A DNA stretch of 64,000 nt, from positions 6,552,001 through 6,616,000 of the forward strand of contig JAKSXM010000263.1 of assembly GCA_022575985.1 (NCBI GenBank). The letters are read 5' to 3'. Position numbers and translations under genes: made by a program. This stretch comes from Anagrus nilaparvatae (taxonomy: Eukaryota > Arthropoda > Insecta > Hymenoptera > Mymaridae). The first letter of the stretch is position 1; every line of letters starts with the position of its first letter. The notes under the pieces were generated by a model that made no database searches, was not told the origin of the DNA, and worked only from the letters and a program-made list of their open reading frames with translations. Positions 21,061-31,957 of this stretch are shown piece after piece.

Positions 21061-21266
21061 AGGTATTTTTTTTTTTTTAAATTTGGATGTAATACCTCAT
21101 TTTTATCCATGCAAGTAAATTTGTGTAGTATTTTCATATTGTAAACAGCTAATATGAACTTTACTATATAATTAAATTTTAAAAATTTTTGTTTTTTTTT
21201 ATTCTTAGGACTGCCGATACCTATCTTATTTCATAATGGAATTTTTTGAGTTTTTTCATATGGGTC
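21010..21266 (+). repeat. ~255-bp direct repeat, copy 1 (partner 25777-26034)
   Basis: ATGACATTAAGACCTATTTT through GGACTGCCGATACCTATC to TTTTTTGAGTTTTTTCATAT matches 25777-26034 at about 95%. It spans the joint between a GGTTCCTC-element end and the 168-bp satellite, so both copies derive from one junction by duplication. Confidence 0.85.
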
Positions 21267-21349
21267 AATATTTGTGAACTGTATATGACTTTGCATGGGT
21301 GGGTCTCGAAATGTACTCCAAAGTATGTTTGGTCGAAAGTATTTATAAA

Positions 21350-22449
21350 AAACGCTGCCAAGTGATTGGCACTATGGTTCCTCATTAACAATAGCAAAAT
21401 ATTTATAATGGTCTATTTTATCTAATAAAAATTATAATTTGAGATATCAGTATTTCATAAAAAAAAGTTAAATACCGTATTTTAAAAGAAAAAAAATGTT
21501 GCTGTGATTTAATGTTTTTTATTTAACAAATATTTAGAAAAAAATTTTCAATAACCTAGGTATTAAACTTAAAAAAAAAACAATATTACAGATTTTTTAA
21601 TTTTTTTGTTTTATTAATATTGAGAAAAAAATTTTGAAAAAATTCGGTATCAGATCCAAAAAATTACTATGAATAAGCTTTCTTAAACTAGTACTCTCAT
21701 AGAAATTAATTAGGTACTACGTCCGAACAAAAAAAAAATTTGGTATTCTTTGTATTTTTTTGTGAAAAAAATTTTGGGAAAAAAATTTTCAAAAAATTAA
21801 GTATCCGATTCGAGATATCGAGTAAAAATCGTACTTTCAAATATAAGTACTTTCGTGGAAATAAATGAGGTATTACATCCAAATTAAAAAAAAAAAGAAA
21901 ATAGTTTAAGATTTTTTAAAGAAAAAATTTTTGAAAAAAAAATTAGGTCTTAGTTCCATAATGGTTGTGAAATATCACCGGTTGCAATATTTTCAGATAT
22001 TCGTACTTTCATAGAAAAAAATTAAGTATTACGTCCTAAAATAAAAAAAATTTTGGCATTTTTTGTATTTTTTGGCAACAAAAATTTTAAGAAAAAAATT
22101 TTGAAAAAATTAGGTATCAGGTCCAAAAAATTACTATAAACAAGGTTCTTAAAACTAGTACTTCCGTGAAAATAAATTAGGTACTACGTCCAAAAAGAAA
22201 AAAAAAATTTGTATTTTTTGTATTTTTTGGTGAAAAAAATTTTGAGAAAAAAATTTTCAAAAAATTAGTTATCAGATTCGAGATATCGAGTAAAAATCGT
22301 ACTTTCAAATATAAGTACTTTCATGGAAATAAATGAGGTATTACATCCAAATTAAAAAAAAAAAAAAGTAGTTTGAGATTTTTTGATGAAAAAATTTTTG
22401 AAAAAAAAATTAGGTCTTAATTCCATAATGGTTGTGAAATTTCACCGGT

Positions 22450-22513
<64 letters not shown>

Positions 22514-22632
22514 GACTTTTTTTAAAAACCGGTTTTTTAGCTTCCTGAGGTCCCAAAACGTGCTTATATGCCAAAAAATCAAAAATCAAAATTTCATCTA
22601 TCACAAAGGTTCCTCTATGAGGAACCAAAAAA
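21350..22632 (-). mobile_element. GGTTCCTC element, copy 1 (~1.28 kb)
   Basis: One end reads GCTGCCAAGTGATTGGCACT then ATGGTTCCTCATT; the other reads GGTTCCTCTATGAGGAACC (22610-22629), a 19-bp hairpin-like terminus. The same two ends bound the inverted copy 31787-33165. The interior has ~300-bp internal repeats (AAAATTAGGTATCAG, TTACTATAAACAAGGTTCTT, ATCGAGTAAAAATCGTACTT) and an (AC)n microsatellite at 22459-22508. No transposase; the frame through the AC run is not a gene. Confidence 0.75.
22459..22508. repeat. (AC)n microsatellite
   Basis: About 25 uninterrupted AC units inside the GGTTCCTC element. The other copy has the complementary (TG)n at 31907-31952. Confidence 0.95.
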
Positions 22633-23460
22633 TAATTTTCCCCAATTTTTAGCTTTTTAGATCCAATCCTCTATTTTTTACAGCTATTTTTGTTTTTTTC
22701 AATTTTTTGAAATTTTTAATTTTTGAGAAATTTATGTTCATTAATTTTTCTCGCAAACGCGCACTTTACAATAAAATTTTTTTTCCTTATAGTACCCCAT
22801 AGGAAATTTCTCGTAGAATTTGATTCTGTGGTCCAAATTTTTTTTTGAACTGCGCAACCGCGACAAAATCAACTTTCTTGCTTTGCCTTTTCTAGCTTAT
22901 ATGCCTCAGCTGCAGACAGCTCAATTTTCATCCTATTGGTCTCAAATTGTAGGTTTTTTCATTTTCTTTCAGCATATGAAATCATTTTTTTTGGGTTAAT
23001 TTATTTTAAAAGCACTAAAATTGAAAAATAGCAATTTTTAAAAAATCATTTTTCACAAATTTTGAATTTTCCGCCAAATTACGTGACCAAATGAAAATCT
23101 GACTGAAAATTCGACTTCAGCGAAAAATTTTACTTAAGGGTACCAATTTTCGTCTTATTTCATTAAATAGTTTCTAAGATATCCCATTTTAAAGATAAAG
23201 ATTAAAATTGACTTTTTTTAAAAAACCCTAAAAATGGGACTCTGACTTTAATTATCATATCTGTTAAACAAATAATTATAAAAAGACGAGTAAAATTTTT
23301 TTGGAAACTAAGGGCTTTTAAAGAATTTTTTAGGCCTATAGAACTCGTTTCTTTTAAAAATTAGAATTTTGGCAGCAATTCCAAAATTGGTCATTTTGGG
23401 GTAAGAATAGGCATTTGGTTTATTGACTATCGGCATGAGAGATTTAGCGACAAATAATTG
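22633..23460. other. Noncoding AT-rich stretch
   Basis: No gene or clear repeat seen. Low-complexity A/T with scattered GC. Confidence 0.5.
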
Positions 23461-23464
23461 CAGT

Positions 23465-23905
23465 GTACGGTAACTGAATGGTGACACTTATACCAAAAAA
23501 ATGAGACCAATTGGAAGTATTTTGGTTAGCTGGCGAGGTTGCAGCTTTGTATTAAAGATTATGAAAAAAATCCTATTTTATAACATTGTTGTATTTTGTA
23601 GCTATTATATCTTATTTTCAATTTTCCGAATTTTCTAGTTACCTAATGAAAATTTTGACGAAATTTTCGGATTCCTCGAGAACTTTTACAAAAGACCCCC
23701 TTTTTGGAAAATTTTTGGATGTTTTCGTAACGCTATAGAAATAAAAGAAATAGCAAAATACTAAATAACTACAAAATACCACAATGTTATCAAATAGGAT
23801 TTTTTCGTAAACTTTAATACAAAGCTGCAAACTTGCCAGTTAACCAAAATACTTCCAATTGGTCTCATTTTTTTGGTATAAGTGTCACCATTCAGCTACC
23901 GTAAT
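23465..23905. repeat. Inverted repeat upstream of PLE-B
   Basis: GGTGACACTTATACCAAAAA, ATGAGACCAATTGGAAGTAT and TTTGGTTA (23478-23530) return inverted at 23838-23895, with weaker pairing further in. The CCAAAATACT-CC--TTGGTCTCATTTTTTTG motif is shared with about 8706-8735, so the two foldbacks may be one family. Confidence 0.7.
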
Positions 23906-23955
23906 AGACGTATGACTCTGTACCAACGCATATTGCCAATAATCTAAAGAAAATT

Positions 23956-25377
23956 ATGAGCGTTCAATTCCACAGCAACTCATGTAAGTCGTTATGCGAA
24001 TATTTAGTAGAAAAAACCGGGTTTAGGTTACTCAATATTGAAATAAAAGATATAAATATGCATATTAGTTTTTTGGAAAAACGCATAACAAAGACAGTTA
24101 ATAAAATAAGCAAGCTAGGGTTACCTAGTGAATTAATAAAAAATTTTTTTGACACACAAAATAAAAAATCTGAAAATTTATCATCAAAAGTCAATTTTAA
24201 ATTAAATAATAAATTTAACAATGTAGTTGAAAAAAGTAACGTTTTAAATTCAAATTTAATTATGAATAATGATGTACCCACGCAAACAATAAATAGTAAT
24301 TTAGATATTAGTACAAATAATCGTAATAATATACAGTATAGTAATTGGTTTAAAATTATTTCATGTATAGAAATTCCGAATGAAATAATTGACATAGTAG
24401 CTTTAGGTCCAAAATTTAATTTGAAGGTTGTGCCTTCTGAAAAAGATATAATTGATGTAATAAAAAACTTAGAAAGGTCTTTACAATACATTGAATATAA
24501 TAATAAAGTGTCAAATGATAAGTCGGTAAATAATAATAGTAATAATAAGGATATAAAAAAATTCACTGATTCTATTCGAAGGGATGTAGTACATTGCTTA
24601 AAAAATGCCACAAAAAACACAAAGCATATTTCATTACAAGAAAAATGGCTAGTAGATAGGGTAAAATCGGTAAAAAAATTTCTGAAAAATAATAAAAACA
24701 TATTTTTCACGTATGCGGATAAAGGTAATGTCACAATTTGCATAGATTTAATCTCGTATATAGAAAAATGTATTCGTTTATTATCGGATAGGAAAACTTA
24801 TGAAGTAATAAATTGTGATAAAACTTTATTGGATAACTTGCAAACTCTTGCGAAAGAAATTTTAGAATTTTGGAATGAAAAAAATTATTTGCCAAGAACA
24901 TTTAATAAATTTGAATTAACGCAATCGGATACAATATTAGCGCTTTTTTATGGATTAATAAAAATACACAAGGAAGGTTATCCGGTACGGCCGGTAGTAG
25001 CATGTATAAACACACCCTTTTATTCCATATCGAAGTTTATACTTGATATATTAAGCAGCTATTGCAATAAACCAAAATCACAAATAAAGAATAGTACGGA
25101 CTTAATTGAAAAAATAAAAAGTATAAATATCCCTGATAACTACAAAATAATATCCTTAGATGTAGTTTCTATGTTTACAAACATTTCTAAAGATGATGTC
25201 TTAGAAAGCCTATATAAAAGATTCGAAATCTTATCGAAAAGATCACATTTGCCATTTGTAGAAATAATCAAAGCAACGGAATTGCTTTTTGATAATATTT
25301 ATTTTACATTTCAAAACATAACGTACAGACAAATTTCGGGTACACCTATGGGGAGTCCGGGCTCAACAATTTTTTGA
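23956..25377 (+). CDS. PLE-B reverse transcriptase (truncated before the YxDD box)
   Basis: 473 residues. Residues 1-220 are a PLE N-terminal region rich in Asn/Lys. About residues 250-275 hold the FFTYADKGNVTICIDL start of the RT. LFYGLIKIHKEGYPVRPVVA (about 335-355) is the characteristic PLE RT2 box. NYKIISLDVVSMFTNIS (about 395-412) holds the first catalytic Asp. QISGTPMGSPGS (about 460-471) precedes motif B. The frame then stops, and the YxDD catalytic box, linker and GIY-YIG domain are absent: the sequence passes straight into a PLE-type 3' UTR. This is the longest open PLE frame in the window. A complete PLE protein is about 700-900 residues, so this is an internally deleted, inactive copy. 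Confidence 0.9.
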   Translation: MSVQFHSNSCKSLCEYLVEKTGFRLLNIEIKDINMHISFLEKRITKTVNKISKLGLPSELIKNFFDTQNKKSENLSSKVNFKLNNKFNNVVEKSNVLNSNLIMNNDVPTQTINSNLDISTNNRNNIQYSNWFKIISCIEIPNEIIDIVALGPKFNLKVVPSEKDIIDVIKNLERSLQYIEYNNKVSNDKSVNNNSNNKDIKKFTDSIRRDVVHCLKNATKNTKHISLQEKWLVDRVKSVKKFLKNNKNIFFTYADKGNVTICIDLISYIEKCIRLLSDRKTYEVINCDKTLLDNLQTLAKEILEFWNEKNYLPRTFNKFELTQSDTILALFYGLIKIHKEGYPVRPVVACINTPFYSISKFILDILSSYCNKPKSQIKNSTDLIEKIKSINIPDNYKIISLDVVSMFTNISKDDVLESLYKRFEILSKRSHLPFVEIIKATELLFDNIYFTFQNITYRQISGTPMGSPGSTIF

Positions 25378-25775
25378 GCAATTTTATGATGAAAAACATA
25401 TGGCTATTTAATGTATTTATAAAGATTTTTTCAAAGATTTTTTTAAAAAATAAAAAATAATTAGTCTCATGTCGGCAGCACCCAGTGTCGCATAGCTCAA
25501 AAAAACAAGTATTTTTATGTAAGTTTAACACATTGTTAATATAAAAATGTTTTTAAATTCTCATATTGTTCATTAGTAATTAAGAAAAAATTATATAATT
25601 TTTGTATTCAGATCACCTGAAGAGGCCAACGGATTTGTTGGTGAAATATTGTGAAATAAAAAAATTGTTACACATCAAATTAATTTGTATTGTTTTATTT
25701 ATTTTAAATAATTTGAAACAATAAAAAATTAAGTTCAGCTCCAATTCTGGTCAATAAAATATTATTTTTACTTTT
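25378..25775 (+). mobile_element. PLE-B 3' UTR
   Basis: AT-rich, ending GTTCAGCTCCAATTCTGGTC-AATAAAAT, which resembles the CCAGTCCTGGTCATTATAAA end of PLE-A. It carries a hammerhead-like motif at 25613-25654. The short frame on the other strand is not a gene. Confidence 0.6.
25613..25654 (+). ncRNA. Hammerhead-ribozyme-like motif, PLE-B
   Basis: Stem I TCAC/GTGA (4 bp), core CTGAAGA, stem II CCAAC/GTTGG with loop GGATTT and a G-U closing pair, GAAA, self-complementary ATAT as helix III, then U17. Every conserved core position fits CUGANGA...GAAA. An extra G precedes stem II. Confidence 0.6.
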
Positions 25776-25776
25776 A

Positions 25777-26034
25777 TTATGACATTAAGACCTATTTTTT
25801 TTATAAAATTTTTTTCACCAAAAAATCTACAGGTATTTTTTTTTTTTTAATTTGGATGTAACACCTCATTTTTATCCATGCAAGTAAATTTTTGTAGTAT
25901 TTTCATATTGTAAACAGCTAATATAAACTTTACTATACAATTAAATTTTTAAAATTTTTGTTTTTTTTATTCTTAGGACTGCCGAAACCTATCTTATTTC
26001 ATAATGAAATTTTTTGAGTTTTTTCATATATAAA
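25777..26034 (+). repeat. ~255-bp direct repeat, copy 2
   Basis: Matches 21010-21266 (see there). The two copies bracket 4.5 kb containing GGTTCCTC copy 1, the inverted repeat and PLE-B. Confidence 0.85.
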
Positions 26035-26046
26035 TAGCCGACAATA

Positions 26047-27027
26047 TACTTGCACTGAGACAAATATTCCATTAGTTTTATAGGTTTGATTTCATTGAAA
26101 TATAGCAATGAAATATTCTATTAAATTAATAGTATAGTTATTGAATCAATGAAATATTTCATTAAATTAATAATATTTTAAATTCAGTAATTTTAAACTG
26201 TACTGCGCAACTCGGAATCCACTGAGAGAAACGGCGCCACGGTATACTTTAATATACAGAGTGTGTCTATAGAGAGAGTTGACGATATGCATCTTGTCAT
26301 TCATATAGATTTAGAATGTTGATATGATTTTCTTTCCATTTAATTTAATCTTTGATACATAAAAAAATAAATAAATTAATTATTAAAAAAAATTAACTGT
26401 TTGTAATTTTTTTATTTAATTATATTTTTTTTTTTCACAAATTTTATATTCACCTATACTTTTTTACTAATTTCTTTTTTTAAACAAAATTTGAAAAATA
26501 TTAAAAAACTAATTAAAAAAATGATATTCAATTATTTAAATTTAATTATTTACTTTAAAATTTTGATATAATTGTTATAAGCAGATGTCGCTCTAGGAAT
26601 ATCACTCTCGCAAGTCATAAAATTGACTTTCCTTTACTATATAAGGATCAAAATTTTATTACATGATATACGAAGCGCGCGTGCGAATATATGATATAGC
26701 GAAACAATAATAAGCGAATACACGGGGGATACAAATTAAAAACTAAATAATACACATATGCGGTCATCGTAACTTCAGTCGATAAAAACAGCGTTTAAAA
26801 TATTAAATAAAAAAATAACTGACCCACATGGTTAAAAAACTTAATATTTTATTTTCTTTAAAAAAAAAATAATAAGTCATTAAACTAAAGTTATATTTCA
26901 TTAAAATAATTTTAATAATATATGTCATTAAATTAATGAAATATTTCATTGCTACATTTCAATGAAATCAGTTTATCAAATTAATGATATATACCATTGA
27001 ATCAAAGAAACGTTTTTCTCGGTGTGG
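26047..27027. mobile_element. ~1-kb MITE-like element with CAC(T/C)GAG termini
   Basis: The left end CACTGAGACAAATATT and right end (inverted) CACACCGAGAAAAACG, with GATTTCATTGAAATATAGCA then ATGAAATATTCTATTAA (left) against GATTTCATTGAAATGTAGCA then ATGAAATATTTCATTAA (right), form terminal inverted repeats of about 80-110 bp with an indel. The interior is noncoding and has a GC-rich patch (GAGAGAAACGGCGCC, 26226-26240). It interrupts the 168-bp satellite. Superfamily not determined. Confidence 0.65.
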
Positions 27028-27139
27028 TAAATTTTTTAGTTTTTTCATCTTGTATACCGCCAAAATGAATTTTACTATACAGTTAAATATTTCTAATTTT
27101 TTTTTCATTCTTAGGACTGCTGATATCTATATTATTACA

Positions 27140-30073
27140 CACGGTTGCCCTTAGTGGGTTCCAACCCGAAATGCGTTCTGACGTCAAAGTTTCGATTGAT
27201 TCCTGTCAAGTACACTTACCTTATATAAAAAATTTCAATTTTAAAAAAATCCGTCGGGCGCTTTTTGAGAAAAGCTCAAAAAGCACCCAAAAATGGGTAT
27301 ATTTGCGTAAAAAAAATTTAACAGTTTTTTTTAGTATTTGAACATAATATTTACATAATATTTGCTTACAAATAGTATTAAATGAAAATATTATTTCCAT
27401 AAATACGATAATTTATATAAAAAACGATGATTTTAGCCCTCAGGAAGCTGCCTTACAGGTTGCAAATCGTTCAAAGCGCTTTTAACGTATTCTTTAATAG
27501 ATTTGGAAATTTTGATTAAAAAATAGTTAAAATTAAGCAGTTATGTAAGAAATACACCTCTTTTATATAAAAAATTAATAATTAAATTACACTATGTATG
27601 TTCCGTTAGCGCGCTAAAACTAAAAAAAGTAAAAATGGCCAAAAATAAAAAAATTAAAATTTTAAATGAAATTCGTTTGTTTTTTTTTTTCATATATATA
27701 TTTATTTACTTCAAAAATTAATATTTTTATTTACTACGATACAGCATAAATTACATAGTACTACAATAATTTTTTGCATCACACCAAGTACAAGGAGTGT
27801 TTGAAGTATGTGATTGCAGTCCTGTAATAATATTTGCCACTTTTAAATCAACTGAAAAAATTCCATAAAAATCGTTTAAATTTAACAATTTCCATATTTC
27901 GGACAAGTTTTCATAATTTTCTTGACAATTATTCATGATAGATATAATAAAAAGGCGCTTTACACCTGTGTTTTTAAAATCTTTTTCTACAACGCTGTCA
28001 TCATACTTCATTCTTTTTGCAGAAACCTCATCATCATAAAAGTTTAGCTCACTTGTAACGCTTAAGCAGAATTTTAAAAAACCACCCCCACCGTCTATTC
28101 CAAAAATAAGACGAGAGTCTAGGATTGATCTTTTTTTTTCAGCTGCACTAACCAACTCTTTCAGCATAGTACAATGAATCACTTTTGAATTTTCGTAAAT
28201 TTTCTCACTTTTTTTCTTTCTTTCAATAACATTAAATTGCAAAATCCCGAAATAATTTTCAAGCTCTTTTCTTCTCTCACTTACTTTTTCTCGAACATTT
28301 GGTTCAAAAAGATTTCTGTTCTTCGTTTCCTTGCGCATCAGTTTAGTAAATGTTTCAACATCATTATCGGATAAATTCATTTTGGTTTGAATCTTTAAGA
28401 CACTATCTGTTGAAATGCATACTGGTTTATGATTCATTTTTCGCAAATTGGGTTTCACTAAAACGTTTAACTTTTTTCCAGTACCTCGTTGATGCAAAGA
28501 AATAGTTTGATTATTTTTTTCGGAATTTTCAACTGATTTTTTTACCAAGTCTGCACAAATCATTTCCTTTTGTTTTTCGTTACAATGTAAATCAATAATT
28601 TCCTTTATATTATTTATTGAATTTGATTTATTGCACTTGTGCATTTTTCCTCTTTTTTTTATGCTGCAGCACTTATCACAAATTTTTGTACAATGGTCTG
28701 CCTTCTTTTTATGTATTTTTTTACTAGAAAGTAATCCTAATAAAGATGATGATTTTTTGTTACCAATCATTAAATTTGGATTTCCTGGATTCCTCGCTAT
28801 TTGGCAAACAGTGCAATCACAAGTCAAGGCTTTGTTTGACGTAGTATTTTTTTTAAATTTTAATTCAGAGTAATCAGGCATTTTTAAATTTTCTGTGTTA
28901 TTATTTTTTTCGCATGTATATAATATTAAATTACAGCCCTTACATACAGATAATGGTATTTTCTCATCGTTTTCATTAAATGAGGGAATTAATTTTTTTA
29001 CTCTGTTTTTTAAAAAATATGTTAATCTAAACATATTTTTTCCTTTTTTCAGACACACTAAGCAAACTTTTTCTCTGTTCTCATCATGAGAACAAAATTT
29101 CCCTTGTTTTTTAATCATTATTAAATTAAAAATAAAAAATATTATTTTTTGTGAAAATATTATAATATAATTTAATTATAAACATGAAGTGAGCTCTTCA
29201 CAAAAGCCAAAATAAAACTAAATAAAAAATTATATTGTTATAAACAAACGCTAACAATGTTGTTCCTTAGTCTATATGTATATATATATATATACATACA
29301 TATAGCACATTTTTTGTTTATTTATTTTTGGTCTATATGTTAAAAACATAAAAATTAAAAATTTGTAAACAAAACCAATCTATTGTTTCATTCATTAATA
29401 TCGAAATAAATAAAATAATGTATGCCCCAGTATTACTCGTATATTATTAGATATTTAAGAATAAATTTTTAATTTAGAAAATATACTAGTATTAAAATAG
29501 TATTAGATTCATTAAAAAAAATAAAACCTCTTAAAAACTTTGAAAATGTAAAATTTTAATTTTTTTATTTTTGGCCATTTTTACTTTTTTTAGTTTTAGC
29601 GCGCTAACGGAACATACATAGTGTAATTTAATTATTAATTTTTTATATAAAAGAGGTGTATTTCTTACATAACTGCTTAATTTTAACTATTTTTTAATCA
29701 AAATTTCCAAATCTATTAAAGAATACGTTAAAAGCGCTTTGAACGATTTGCAACCTGTAAGGCAGCTTCCTGAGGGCTAAAATCATCGTTTTTTATATAA
29801 ATTATCGTATTTATGGAAATAATATTTTCATTTAATACTATTTGTAAGCAAATATTATGTAAATATTATGTTCAAATACTAAAAAAAACTGTTAAATTTT
29901 TTTTACGCAAATATACCCATTTTTGGGTGCTTTTTGAGCTTTTCTCAAAAAGCGCCCGACGGATTTTTTTAAAATTGAAATTTTTTATATAAGGTAAGTG
30001 TACTTGACAGGAATCAATCGAAACTTTGACGTCAGAACGCATTTCGGGTTGGAACCCACTAAGGGCAACCGTG
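27140..30073 (-). mobile_element. 2.93-kb DNA transposon with ~520-bp terminal inverted repeats
   Basis: Left TIR 27140-27660 and right TIR 29553-30073 are near-identical inverted copies beginning CACGGTTGCCCTTAGTGGG and including TTAGCGCGCTAA. Flanks are TACA on both sides (27136-27139 and 30074-30077), a 4-bp target duplication, and the interrupted host sequence is the 168-bp satellite. It encodes one protein on the minus strand. CAC termini with a 4-bp duplication are compatible with the Chapaev branch of the CMC group, but that is inference; the protein does not settle it. Confidence 0.85.
27751..29118 (-). CDS. 455-residue Cys-rich transposase-like protein, family not recognised
   Basis: The only gene of the transposon 27140-30073. 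The N-terminal ~170 residues hold several Cys pairs (CLVCLKKGK near residue 19, CKGCNLILYTC near 60, CDCTVCQIAR near 100, HCTKICDKCCSIKKRGKMHK near 142-162), likely zinc-binding DNA-contact modules. A basic helical middle follows. Near residue 345 is FGIDGGGGFLKFCLSV, which looks like the first strand and Asp of an RNase H-like DDE fold. Near residue 420-447 is VDLKVANIITGLQSHTS followed by CTWC, a likely second Asp with a C-x2-C insert. The frame stops 8 residues later, so the third acidic residue and C-terminal part are missing. Probably a truncated transposase; function inferred from context and motif layout only. Confidence 0.7.
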   Translation of the reverse strand: MIKKQGKFCSHDENREKVCLVCLKKGKNMFRLTYFLKNRVKKLIPSFNENDEKIPLSVCKGCNLILYTCEKNNNTENLKMPDYSELKFKKNTTSNKALTCDCTVCQIARNPGNPNLMIGNKKSSSLLGLLSSKKIHKKKADHCTKICDKCCSIKKRGKMHKCNKSNSINNIKEIIDLHCNEKQKEMICADLVKKSVENSEKNNQTISLHQRGTGKKLNVLVKPNLRKMNHKPVCISTDSVLKIQTKMNLSDNDVETFTKLMRKETKNRNLFEPNVREKVSERRKELENYFGILQFNVIERKKKSEKIYENSKVIHCTMLKELVSAAEKKRSILDSRLIFGIDGGGGFLKFCLSVTSELNFYDDEVSAKRMKYDDSVVEKDFKNTGVKRLFIISIMNNCQENYENLSEIWKLLNLNDFYGIFSVDLKVANIITGLQSHTSNTPCTWCDAKNYCSTM

Positions 30074-30077
30074 TACA

Positions 30078-30466
30078 TCGTGAAATTTTTTTAATTTTTC
30101 ATATACAAAATAGCCAGAAATATAGATTGAAATTTTTGTAGTTTTTTCATATTGTAAACAGCTAATATGAATTTTACTATACAGCTAAATTAAAAAAATT
30201 TTTATTTTTTTCATTCTTAAGACTGCCGATAACTATTTTATTTCATAGTGAAATTTTTTGAGTTTTTTCATATATCGAAAAGCCGACAATATAGATTGAA
30301 ATTTTTGTAGTTTTTTCATATTGTAAACCGACAATATGAATTTTACTATACAGTTAAAATCTTAAAATTTTTGTTTTTTTCTATTATTTTTAGAACTGCC
30401 GATGTCTATATTATTTCATATTCAAATTTTTGAGTCATTTCATATATAAAATAAAAGAGTTTCGGG
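30078..30466. repeat. 168-bp satellite, continuation
   Basis: ATAGATTGAAATTTTTGTAG, TTTTTTCATATTGTAAAC, AAGACTGCCGATAACTATTT and GAACTGCCGATGTCTATAT repeat here about twice, in phase with the array left of the transposon. Confidence 0.8.
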
Positions 30467-30749
30467 GCAAATTACTCCTTGGAAAAAATTCTATCTTTTT
30501 TAATTTTAGCTCACGGCACAGAGTTACAACTGTTTAAAGCTAAGAAGTACAAAATTTAAAAACTCAAAAACTGGTCATTTTCATCACTTCATATCTTAAA
30601 ATGGTTTGTATTAAAATATAAAAACCAAAATGCTTTGTTTTTATTAAACGCATTTATAAAGCCGCTTTTTTTTTTTTTTTTTATTTAATGTATTTATTAA
30701 AAAGAAATATCAAAAAAAAGACTTAGAGTCCGATTTATTGAGTTATTGG

Positions 30750-31901
30750 GTTTATTCATTGAAATAATAGTATTGAATTTAGCAGAAACTATACTTAACT
30801 TTAATTTTTTTTTCTAAAACAATCATGTTTTATAGAAATGTTGTAATTCCAATTGTTTTTATGCAATATTAGCATTAAATTATTAGTATTGAATTTAGAA
30901 AAATATACTCAACTTAAATGTTTTCGAATATTGTCCGGTTTTATAGAAATCTTGTAATCTCAAATATTTTTATGCAATGATAGCATTGAAATATATGTCT
31001 TAAATTTAGCAAAATGTACCCCACTTTCAATTTTTTCAAATAATAGCCTGTTTTTTAGAACAGTTGTAATTTCAATTGTATTGAAATATTAGTAACTAAT
31101 TTAGCAGAAACTATACCTCGCTTTAGTTTTATTTCGAAAAGTTTCCTTTTTTATAGAAAAGTTGTAATTTCAATCGTTTTTATGCAATAATATTGATATA
31201 TTATAGTATTGAATTTATCAAAATATACCCAACTTAAATGTTTTTGAATTCAGTCGTGTTTTATAGAAATCTTGTAATTTCAAATGTTTTTATGCAATGA
31301 TAGAATTGAAATATCAGTATTGAATTTAGCTAAATATACCCAACTTAAATGTTTTCAAATATTGTCCTGTTTTATAGAAATCTTGTAATTTCAAATATTT
31401 TTCTGCAATAATAGCATTGAAATATTAGTATTGAATTTAACAGAAAACAGAAATTGTACCCCTCTGTAATATTTTTTTCTTTAACAACTTAAGAAGATAA
31501 ACTCATATTGATTGTCCACAATTTGAAAAACATCTAAAAATTTTAATATATATTGTCAGGTGTATTATAGCAGAGACTATACGCCATTCTAAATTTTTTT
31601 CGATTAGTCGTCCTGTTTTATATAAAAATTGCAACTTAAAATATTTTTGTGCAATGATTGCATTGAAATATTTTTATTGACTATAGCAGAGAATATATGC
31701 CATTCTAAATTTTTTTCGATTAGTGTCCTGTTTTATATAAAAGTTGGAATTTCAAATATTTTTATGCAATGACAGCATTTGAATTTTTGGTTCCTCAAAG
31801 AGGAACCATTGTGTTAGGTCAAAATTTGATTTTCTATTTTTTGGCATATAAGCACGTTTTGGGACCCCAGGAAGCTAAAAAACCGGTTTTTAAAAAAAGT
31901 C

Positions 31902-31957
<56 letters not shown>

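Noticed and set aside
22383..22652. Frame of 89 codons with a Thr-His repeat
   Set aside because: It is produced by an (AC)n microsatellite; the mirror (TG)n frames at 31769 and 31834 have the same origin.
23964..24743. 259-codon minus-strand frame
   Set aside because: Antisense shadow of the PLE-B RT frame.
26258..26280. ACAGAGTGTGTCTATA match to 59109
   Set aside because: Only ~16-20 bases are shared; too short to define a feature.
29872..30078. 68-codon frame at the transposon end
   Set aside because: Lies entirely in the TIR; the other TIR has the same sequence inverted.
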